A DNA stretch of 64,000 bases, from assembly GCA_009746045.1 (NCBI GenBank), contig RPFO01000497.1, positions 1,072,970 to 1,136,969 on the forward strand, given 5' to 3'. The position numbers and the translations under genes were made by a program. The notes beneath the pieces were generated by a model. That model searched no databases. It was not told the DNA's origin and saw nothing but the letters and a program-made list of their open reading frames with translations. Positions 37,820 through 47,620 of the stretch are shown one piece after another (the stretch's first letter is position 1; the number at the start of each line of letters is the position of its first letter). The DNA is from Mesostigma viride. Taxonomy: Eukaryota; Streptophyta; Mesostigmatophyceae; Mesostigmatales; Mesostigmataceae.

Positions 37820-38536
37820 GCGATCCAACGCGCCGTGGATGGACTAGGGTAGTACGTTGTCTGGGAGGAAAGATGCGAAGGCCGCGTGGCTATCTCTAGG
37901 TAGACCTGGCTTGTATAGCCATGATGATCTTCCCCCCATGCATATGTCTGCGGCTTTAGGTAGGTGCTGGAATACATAGTGGTGTGCAGATGCACTTTGT
38001 GCACCCAGAGCAGGTGTAGTTTACACCCTACCCTTGCAGGAAGTAGCCCAGAGTGTTTTTAAAAGCCATATGCCCAGGCTTCTCAAGGATATTAATTAAT
38101 TAATTAATTATCAACATCACTCCGTTGGGAGTAGATGTAGCACATAGCCCTGAGAAGGGGCATATGGCTTTTAATACATTCTAGGCTACTTCATGCAGGG
38201 GTGGGAATGTAAGCTACCCCTGCTCTAGGTGCACCAGGGCACCCGCACCCTCATGGTCTATCACGCTATGCCCGGGTAAGGGGGGAGCATGCCTGTGAGG
38301 GGGAAGATCATCATGGCTATACAAAAACTAGAGCGTGGCATCTCAGCAGAGAGCAGCTCTCTGCATGGGCACAGCATTACTAAATAAAACTAGGCATCGT
38401 CTGGAGTGTGGCTCATCATAGGCACACATGTACATGATTACATAAAGCGCGTGGCTTAGCTGGAATAGGGCCTCTAGGAGGCGTACATGTACATGGCCAC
38501 GGTCTATCTATTCTACACTACTACTGCTGTATTCCC
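37820..38536. repeat. Inverted LINE-tail-like arms around an AATT tract
   Basis: About 38,030-38,085 (AAGCCATATGCCC-GGCTTCTC) is inversely repeated at about 38,150-38,205 (GAGAAGGGGCATATGGCTT), around ATTAATTAATTAATTAATTA at 38,091-38,110. 16,290-16,330 carries a related arm. Likely two opposed LINE ends. Confidence 0.6.
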
Positions 38537-39914
38537 CTAAGCTGGGGCGTCTGGAGTCGCTGGGGCCGCGGGGGTCGCCTGCCAGGGCTTGTGGCCGACG
38601 TAGATGGCCGCCCCCTTCCAGTACACCGGCTGCCCCGCCTTGGTCTGCCGGAGCTGGAGGTAGGTCGGCCATAGCTCCCGTCGCCGTTGTTGCTGCGCCA
38701 GGGTCAGGTCGTCATCAAGGGTGAAGAGAGTCTTCTCGAGCCGCTTGCGGCGTCTGAGAAAAGAAATCTTGTCCGCCGGGGTCTTAAAGGTGAGAAGGAG
38801 CGGGGGCGGCCCTGCCTTACCCCGCGCGCGGGGAAGGCGGTGGGCGGCCAGCTCGATCTCACCAGTAAGGCCCATGCGATCAAGGATTTCTCTCTCAAAA
38901 GCACGCGCAAGCTTCTCGGAATTCTCACCTTCCTCCATCTTGAGATTCTTGACAATGACGTTAAGGCTGCGCTTAGCGAGCTCGGCCTCCTCGCGGAGGT
39001 CAAGCGTCTGCCGCTGGAGCTGTGCTGCGACGGCGGAGGTGGTGGAGGTGGTGTGCTGCTTAAGCATGTCCGCCCAGGTCGTGATGGGAGGAGCATCGCC
39101 GGCCAGGCCAGCAGGGGCTGGCTTGGCGGCAATGTCCTTCACCGCCTGGGCGGTGAGGCCGGCGGTGTTCTGCAGGACCTCGACATCTGGCGATTGCGTT
39201 GTCTTTAAGACGCTGGTCGATTTCACGGAGCTGGGCGGTGATGGCGTCGGAGGTGGGGGTGGTGGCGGTGGAGGAGGCGAGGAGGGTGGCGGTGGCGGTG
39301 GGGATGGTGGAGAGGAGGGGGAGCTCGGCAGCCAGCGTGCTGCCCATGGCCGCCACATCTGCAGCGATGGGGGCCACGTGCTGCTCGAGGGCCTCCTTGA
39401 GGAGTGAGCGGATGGAGGATTCGGTTAAGGTGGTGGTGAGGGGCTTTGGGGGCCAAAGCTCCTCGATGGAGCGTCCAAGGAGGGAAAAGAGGGCGAATTG
39501 CTGGAGGTGGGGGCGGCGGGCGGTGAGGACGTCTTTGCCGAAATTGCGCCTCTGGAGGCGGGCATTGACAAGGCGACCTTGGTGGGAAAGCTGCTTGCAC
39601 AGTTCTAGAAGAGAGGCATGCGTCCCGAAAAACACATGGCCCAGGATGCGATCGGGTGTAAGCTTGTCAAAATAGCCGGGCTGGCTGGCGTCAAAGTCGT
39701 ACTCATCCAGCAGCCCGTCAGAACGACTGCGCTTGGGTTCGGGCGACGCTGCTGGCGATGCGGGCGCAGCAGGGGGCTGGACGACCACTAGAGCTTGGCT
39801 AGTGGCGCCGCTGCCTTCTGGGCCGGTGGGCGAAGCTGCAGCCGAAGCTGCAGACGTATTTTCATTGCCGAGCGCAGCCGTCAGGCTGCGTTGCGTCGAT
39901 GGGCGTTTGCTCAT
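38537..39914 (-). pseudogene. LINE ORF1 protein gene, near full length, one frameshift
   Basis: Starts MSKRPSTQRSLTAALGNENT at 39,914, with a Pro/Ala-rich N-terminus and a Ser/Arg basic stretch (EPKRSRSDG). Around 39,180 the frame shifts, then continues with a coiled-coil-like segment (QRQTLDLREEAELAKRSL), NVIVKNLKMEEGE, REILDRMGL, HRLPRARGKAGPPPLLLTFK, FLRRRKRLEKTLFTLDDDLT, QPVYWKGAAIYVGHKP. This order (coiled coil, RRM-like, basic C-terminal domain) is that of nucleic-acid chaperone ORF1p of L1-like elements. A second C-terminal copy is at 43.99-44.32 kb. Confidence 0.75.
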
Positions 39915-40084
39915 CGTATATTGCGTAATAGCGTCGGAAAATTATATCAGCATGTGCGTCTTAGAAAGACGAAGCGATTGTGATATTCACGACTAAATTC
40001 GGTGCTCAAACGTGAAAGTTATGAGCGCCGCTGTCAGCCATGGCTACCTCGTGGCTCGTGGCTCGTGGCGCGTAACAGGGATCT

Positions 40085-40400
40085 GGATATGTGCTACTTA
40101 TACTCCCAACTTTGTACAAGGGCATGCCTCGCATTTCGGACGAGATTCGACAGCGTAGGATATAGCATTCGTAGGACATCTTGCTCGCACCAGCCAGGTA
40201 GACACCGACCTCGGTCTGGCCGGCCCCCAGCGGCTTGGCCAGCCAGGGCGGCATATATCCTGACCTGGCCTGGCCCCCCAATGACATACCTAAGAAGGTA
40301 GGCAAACATGTCATGACCTACCCACAACAGTTGCTGGCTGACCTAGTGGTCCCAGCCCCGTTTGAACAGATCGCATTCACTCGATCCTCTCGATCTCTTG
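40085..40400 (+). mobile_element. LINE 3' fragment, tail-family copy
   Basis: Contains ACAAGGGCATGCCTCGCATT (QGMPRI), CTTGCTCGCACCAGCCAGGT (LARTSQV), CAGCGGCTTGGCCAGCCAGG and LLADLVVPAPFEQ-like tail sequence. It breaks off near 40,400 before the tail end. Frames are disrupted. Confidence 0.7.
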
Positions 40401-41254
40401 CCGATTGCATTACCGAAAGAGGCAACATTCGTTTCCCTTGAAAATTCAAGTACAACGGACGGCGCGCAAATTTCAGCGTACGGACTGATCCAGGACCGGA
40501 TCGACCAAACCCGATCTGCCCAAATCTGCCCAAATCTTTCACTTCACGAGTCACTACCGGATCTGTACGGCACCTGCGGGCCGACTTCCTGATTCCGTGG
40601 ACTCCGAGCATAGAACATTTTTTTCTGAGACGGCAGGCTTAGTCTTTAAAGACCAACCTCGGGCAGTGTTCGATGGCATGGAAGCTCTTGCTGTCGTTTA
40701 AACGGCGCTGTCAATTAAGTCTGTTGGTTTTTAATTTTGACAGGACTCGCCCAGCATGTTTTCCGCATGTTTTTAGCTCCAGGAATTATAACAGCTGTAA
40801 TATCACCAGTGGAATGCGGGAGGGGAGGTCGGGCTTAAGGAAAACTTTCTTTCGTTGTCATGCCACCATTCAAGCTCCGTGGTTACATGCACGACAGTGT
40901 AAGGCCCCTTCAAGAGAAGTTTCTGCGATCATAGACCGATAGTGCGCCACCGGTACTGGTAGAGAAATTTCATGCGTTTCTTGGAACGCCTATAGGCTTA
41001 ATGACGGCTAGGCAAACGAGCTACTATCTCGCCCCGGCTAATCTATGAAACGTAAGTGTGCCGCCTTTCCCGTGCGCTTGCAAGTGTGGGGATCTCAGCG
41101 GGTCATTCGTTGTCACGTTTACGAAGCGTCTACCCATGTGTTCCATGGCAAACGCGGTGTGCCTGGCATCCGCAATGTGCTCTGAGCATGGGTGTGTTCG
41201 GCATTGGTCTCGGCCGCAGCTTGTCAGGCCCTGAGTCGCGATGCACGAAGCACG

Positions 41255-41288
<34 letters not shown>

Positions 41289-41837
41289 ATGACTCTTTGT
41301 GTCCGTAGCCAGTGTTGCCGCTTTAGTTCTGATGTATGACTTGCATCGCAGCACTTTGATATCAACACGGCTCACATTACCAGATTACTAGCAACACTGG
41401 TTACATGTTGCAAACTGCATTGGTATACAGATAATATTACAAATGCAAATAATCTGTACATAATATACAAAAGAGATGTCAATAATCTGCATTGAAGAAG
41501 ATGCAGGTGTTTGACTGTGCATGGAGGCAAGAGCTGCTTGTTGATAGCAGCCACCGCCATGGGCTATGTTGTGTCGCTTTCACATATATTTGCCCATCGT
41601 CATTTTCTTCAGCGCTGTAGTGCATGATGGCAGTGCCACAACAATCCATGCCAATGATTTGTCATGATGGGGGGAAAGGATGACATTTCTACCTGGCTGT
41701 TTGACACGTGCATGCTTGACTCGCTCACCCAGCCACTCCCTCCCTCACGCACCCACGCAAGCAAGCACACCCACATCCACACTGTCCCACACACCCAAGC
41801 ACGCACACCCACCCACCCAGACAGCCAGACACACACA
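40401..41837. other. No gene seen
   Basis: Short frames only. A (GT)n/(GC)n run of about 35 bp is at 41,253-41,288. Confidence 0.5.
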
Positions 41838-42245
<408 letters not shown>

Positions 42246-43819
42246 TCCATCAAACATGCATGCACGTCTAGTGTCTCTCCATTTGAGCACCTGTCCTTAC
42301 ACCCCCGCAGTGGCAGCCAAGCGAGGAAGCAACCAAGGGACCAAGCGAACCCCCCAACTGCCCGACATCACCGGAATGTACCGTCCGGAATGTTCGTATG
42401 GCACGTTAATTGCACAAATACCTGCCCCACATTTTCTTCAACGCTATATAATGCATCATCGCAGTGCCACAACAATCTGGGCTCTGAGATATTGAATCAT
42501 ACGGGGGGGGAAGATGACAGGCATACCTGGATGTTTCACACGTGCATGCCTGAACGGCACATGGATTATGAAACAAATTGAAAGCACGGGCGCACAACAT
42601 CAACCAATATCATAACTTATTTTACTGTACAAGGTAATGTTCATTGGTACCACATGCATTACTGGACAACTTTGGAGTTGGGTTTGATATGGCCTGCAGG
42701 CTATCTATTGTGAAAACTGCAAGGCATGCTGGTATGGCTACTAAGTGGAACACCATGAATGGAATCCCTAGGAACACCAAGCCTAGTAATGTAAATTACA
42801 GGTGGCACAACTGGCACACACCACATCGTGGCAAATATAAGCCTGGACTGCAACAGATGATGGCATTTTCCTGTTATGGCATGGTCGATCGGAGGGAATT
42901 TTCAACTTTTAATGCCGATGGACAATGTGAAAGTTATTCCACATAGGGCGGCCCGGCACTCAGCTGCTAACGTCTAGCTGACAACAAGCTTCACGGCCGA
43001 ATCAGGGATGCAGCGTCCACTATTAAACCAAGGCATATGAAAAAAAATTCCTGCACAACGTCGGCTTACCGATGGTTGTGGTTAGCATGCGTGAACAAGA
43101 AGATTGTGTGGTTTGTACGCCAGTCTGATCCGGCGACATGGCAGTGGCTGCCGGCCAGCACATGCGCATGCCATTCGACATGCTGAATGGGGGGCTGTGC
43201 GTTAAAATCAAAATGAACATGACAAACATCTCATGTAAGAAATTTATATACAGCTTTCTGTCTCAAGCCAAAAAAGGGTGTGTCGTCATGCAATATATCA
43301 GTCCTGCCAGCCATAAACCTTAACTCCTAATCTGGAATTCACAATTGGCTTGTTTGAATCACACGCATAAACAAAGTAGTCGACACATGTCTACGGAAGC
43401 GGCATTTTGAACGTGAGATTGGATTGATTCGCCGTTTGGTTAGTAAGTTTCCCAGACTGCCATCGCTAGCAAATTTACCATGGCTAGCAGGTGCTGCGGT
43501 GCATTTTTTTGCTTAGGCAACGGGACCATTTTTCTTTAGTCTAGCGCAAAAAAGGCTAAGCATGGGCGGGTCGACATGGCGTCGCATGGGCCGTGAGGCC
43601 GGACTTGAACGGACGATAGTGTTGTACTAGTTCAGGCTGAAAATGATTCCACCGTTTTCCTTTTCTGATTCCACCGTTTTTCCTTTCCGATTCCTTGGAT
43701 GAAATCTGGCCGAATCAGACAGAATAGTTCCTGCGGTGCCAAAAGGGCGGTTACGAAAATGTGTGGCTGGAGTTTGTGCGAAGGGTAACTACTTTGACTG
43801 GTGCGCACTTGAAACTAGT
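42246..43819. other. No gene supported
   Basis: An open frame at 42,644-42,946 (LLDNFGVGFDMACRLS...) has protein-like composition but no domain I can name. The rest has short frames only. Confidence 0.45.
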
Positions 43820-44324
43820 CGGCATTGCTAGATGCCGCGGGGGTACACTCCAACTTGAAAGCCGGACGTCTTGGGGGTCAAGGCCTGGCTTTCGGTAATG
43901 CAATAGTGAGTTGGACTGCTATGGACTTGCTTGGACTGCTTGGACTTGCTATGGAGACGTCAACCTCCCTTGCCGACGAGCTTAAGGCCCGGACCAGCTC
44001 CTTACCCTCATGGGCCTGGTAGGTGAGGTAGAACTGCGTGGGTGTCACCGCCTTCCCCAATCACGGGACAAGGTGGCTCCCCCACCAGTTCTGCTCACCT
44101 TCCCCTCCCGTGAGGACAAGCAGCGGTTCCTCTCTCGTCGCAAGCGGTTGCACGACCTCACCTGGACGCTGGACGACGACCTGACCCCCGCTCAGCAGCA
44201 GCAGCGACGCGACCTGTGGCAGGAGTACCTCCGCCACAAGCAGGACCCCCAGAAGCCCAAGGTGTACTGGAGGGGCGGGGACCTGATGATCAACCACAAG
44301 ATGTGGACGCCCCCCGCGGGCTAG
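43820..44324 (+). pseudogene. LINE ORF1 C-terminal fragment
   Basis: From about 44,010: MGLVGEVELRGCHRLPQSRD, APPPVLLTFPSREDKQRFLS, RRKRLHDLTWTLDDDLTPAQ, PKVYWRGGDLMINHKMW, stop at 44,322. It aligns with the end of the ORF1 at 38.54-39.2 kb. 5' truncated and frame-shifted. Confidence 0.75.
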
Positions 44325-44439
44325 ACTAGCTAGTAGCCCTAGCTTGTATCCACAGGTAGTCACTGCCGGCCGCTATGGCAGCCATATATATGCTTAGAAC
44401 GTTTGCAGGCCTAGCCGGGCCAACATACCTAGTCACGTG

Positions 44440-44719
44440 CACTGCTAACGCACGGTACACATGCCTGTGATCAGTTTACTCGCCCAAGCTCCTTGTTATG
44501 CCATGCTCACATGGCTCTTATTGCACCCACAGATTGCCGGATCGTTAGCGTGTCCGTTTAGCTACTAGCGCGCCCGAATGCAGCTGTGGCATGCCTTAGG
44601 CATGAAGGAGACTATAGGGGTCTCTGCCCTTTCTCCTGTTGTGCACACACAGGGATTAAAAGCACTTCGGTGCTCCGTGACTCCCCAACGGGAGCACTAG
44701 TTTAATTAATTAATTAATT
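44440..44719 (+). mobile_element. LINE 3' UTR/tail with UUCG hairpin, copy B
   Basis: Nearly identical to 17,865-18,080. It directly follows the ORF1 fragment by about 120 bp, then ends in TTTAATTAATTAATTAATT. AGCACTTCGGTGCT is at 44,661-44,674 and the competing GTGCTCC/GGAGCAC pair is conserved. Confidence 0.75.
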
Positions 44720-44954
44720 GGACTGCTATGCAGGACAAAAAGAGGTGGAAGACCATGCAATATTGCGATCCAGGCTCATACGCCCGCCCCTGTGGGCAAG
44801 TCCCCTCACCCCAAGCGGAAGGGGCGCTTTGCTGAGTAGAATATTTATAGGTATAGGGTTTTTTAGATTAGATTAGTTCGGATTCGTGGCTTCGCCCCCC
44901 TCCATCCATCCAAGGGAATATGTGCTATGTACATGATCTCCCAACGGAGTCATG
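44720..44954 (+). mobile_element. LINE tail-family fragment next to an AATTC tract
   Basis: GGACTGCTATGCAGGACAAA, CCGCCCCTGTGGGCAAGTCC, GGGCGCTTTGCTGAGTAGAA and ATGATCTCCCAACGGAGTCA match the tail module. It ends CATGTTCCAATTCAATTC, where other copies have ATGTTATAATTTAATTT. Confidence 0.8.
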
Positions 44955-45719
44955 TTCCAATTCAATTCAATTCAACTCAATTCTGACAATTCAATTCAAT
45001 TTGAACAATTCAATTCAATTCAATTCAATTCAATTCAATTCAATTCAATTCAATTCAATTCAATTCAATTCAATTCAATTCAATTCAATTCAATTCAATT
45101 CAATTCAATTCAATTCAATTCAATTCAAATCAATTCAATTCAAATCAATTCAATTCTTGAAATTCAATTCTTGAAATTCAATTCTTGAAATTCAATTCTT
45201 GAAATTCAATTCAATTCAATTCAATTCAATTCAATTCAATTCAATTCAATTCAATTCAATTCAATTCAATTCAATTCAATTCAATTCAATTCAATTCAAT
45301 TCAATTCAATTCAATTCAATTCAATTCAATTCAATTCAATTCAATTCAATTCAATTCAATTCAATTCAATTCAATTCAATTCAATTCAATTCAATTCAAT
45401 TCAATTCAATTCAATTCAATTCAATTCAATTCAATTCAATTCAATTCAATTCAATTCAATTCAATTCAACTCAATTCAATTCAATTCAATTCAATTCAAT
45501 TCAATTCAATTCAATTCAATTCAATTCAATTCAATTCAATTCAATTCAATTCAATTCAATTCAAATTCAATTCAAATTCAATTCAATTCAAATTCAATTC
45601 AATTCAATTCAAATTCAATTCAAATTCAATTCAATTCAATTCAATTCAATTCAATTCAATTCAATTCAATTCAATTCAATTCAATTCAATTCAATTCAAT
45701 TCAATTCAATTTAATTCAA
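44955..45719. repeat. (AATTC)n microsatellite, about 760 bp
   Basis: Pentanucleotide AATTC repeats with a few variants (TTGAAATTC block at 45,155-45,205; AAATTC hexamers at 45,560-45,625). It starts at the exact point where the LINE tail repeat begins in sister copies. The plus frames read NSIQF repeats and are not genes. Confidence 0.97.
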
Positions 45720-46021
45720 GTCTGCCTCTGCAACTAGATCCATGCTATATCGCCTAGCGCCGTTCAATGGAAAGGATCGAGATCCCTGGTGATATTGTGC
45801 ATGCATGAGCTATAGCCGGGGTCGTGTGCATGTTGCAAAGTTGTCGATCCACATCAATGAATGTGTGAATATCGATCATGTGCACAGTATACCAGGCCGG
45901 AAGCTAGGAAGTGTTAAGTGAGACAACAAAGTAATACATAGTATTTCCACCGCTGCATGGCCAGGTCGATCATTTACTGACTCGAGCGCACAACCCCGTA
46001 GTTGAATCGAGAATATTATAT

Positions 46022-46970
46022 GTGAGACCCGAAGTCAGCCCAACTCTGGCTAGACAGCTTATCACTGGAAGCGCGGGCGGTGGGGCTTATGACCAGCAAG
46101 AAAACGGAGGTCATGGCCATCGGCTTCCCTGCTGGGATAGCCCCACCCACCGTCCTCTTGCTGGACGGCAGCCCCGTCCCCCCGCGGCGACTCGCTTCAA
46201 GCTCCTTGGCAGCTGGCTTCCCTCCACGGCCGACGCGTCACCCGCATTGGCCAGGCCTGGGCGGGCGGCCCTCCGCCGCCTCGACAGGTTCTGGACCTGC
46301 CGCTACCTGAGTGAGCGACGCAAGCGCATTCTGTTTAAGGCCCTTGTCCTCAGCATCCTCCTTTACGGCTGCGAGGCGTGGACCCTGGACCAGGCGCTGA
46401 GCCAGCAGCTTGACGGCACCGTCACTCGAATGCTCCGTCATATCCTCGGCGTCCGCGCTAGCAAGAACGCCGCACCCGGGCCGAGCTCTACTGCGAGCTC
46501 CCTCTTGTCACCCATACCATCCGACACCGCCGCCTCCTCTTTAATTGCCGGCCATCTTGCCCGCACAGACCAGGTGAATACCGATGTGGGCCCTGCCGGG
46601 GGGCTTAAGACGGGCAAACCAGGTAGACACCTCCTCCTATGGCAGGGTCCCCTTGTCCCATCGCAACCCACTGGCAAACTTGCGTGCGCCCGCGGCACCG
46701 GCGCGGCGCGACCCGGACCTATGTGACACAACTGCTTGAAGATGCAGGGCTTCTGGGACTATCCATACTCCGCACCCGCATGATTGACAAGGAGAAATGG
46801 GCTGCCATCTGCGATAAGCACCTTCCTGAGGGGTGGGTATGCTCCTGTTTTCTCCCCACGGGCCCCGCGGCCCGTTGCTAGCCAGGGTAGAAGTCCGCGG
46901 GTGGAGGTTATCGGCCCTGAGGATAGCCGCTACACTACCGCCTCGTCTGCCATTACAGTAGAGTCCTGAC
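46022..46970 (+). pseudogene. LINE reverse-transcriptase C-terminal fragment
   Basis: Frame pieces read MTSKKTEVMAIGFP, LDRFWTCRYLSERRKRILFK then ALVLSILLYGCEAWTL, QLDGTVTRMLRHILGVRAS (non-LTR thumb region), then GHLARTDQVNTDVGPAG and GKPGRHLLLWQGP, and MIDKEKWAAICDKHLPEGW. Frameshifts and stops interrupt it. Confidence 0.75.
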
Positions 46971-47138
46971 AGCTCGGATAAGGATTACATCCCTATCTAG
47001 TGCTTAATTAATGGTTAGGGAATGATGCAGACGATATTTGTTTAAACTTTTGTGTGTACTTATTTTTTCTAATGAGATTAGCATAGTACTTTGTGGCATG
47101 CCTTTGCGCATGACACGCAAGTACTTACTTACTTATAT

Positions 47139-47204
47139 AAGTGAGACAACTAAGCAATAGTTTTAAGCTATATTTATATCGTGTAACGTGTAGTTGTCTC
47201 GCTT
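47139..47204. mobile_element. Short inverted-repeat (MITE-like) element
   Basis: AAGTGAGACAACTA (47,139-47,152) and TAGTTGTCTCGCTT (47,191-47,204) are 13/14 inverted repeats around a 38-bp A/T-rich loop. The GTGAGACAAC motif also occurs at 36,741, 37,446, 37,794 and 45,919. Confidence 0.45.
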
Positions 47205-47620
47205 ACTACGTGTGTAGCGCATTCCGCGTTCACGAGTTCGTGCACTCATCATGCAGGCAGGCAGGCAGGGAACAATAGGGTAAATGGAAGGCACACCCAT
47301 TTAAACATTCAATGATGATAGAACAAAGAACCTTGGTAGGCTTTGGGGCCATCTGCACCCGTTGATAGAGAACCAGACCCATATTACAAGCCCATATATA
47401 CAAATGAAAGGGCCCACACTGGTCATTCTGATCCAAGTGAATACCACATCATGTCTTTGATTGCCGTTCTCCAAGTAACACCATGACCAAAAATTCAAAT
47501 GCAAACCCTGGCCGATGTTTCAGGCCTGTGATTATAATGTCTCATCGATACCCTGGCCCATCACAATGTATCGCCCTCACGTGTGGTGGCCATAATAACT
47601 TAAGTGTCGTGTTGGATAAC

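Noticed and set aside
42644-42946. Possible KDZ-type transposase relic (VGFDMACRLS)
   Set aside because: Only a short resemblance to the D-x-A/G-C motif; no other family motifs and no termini seen.
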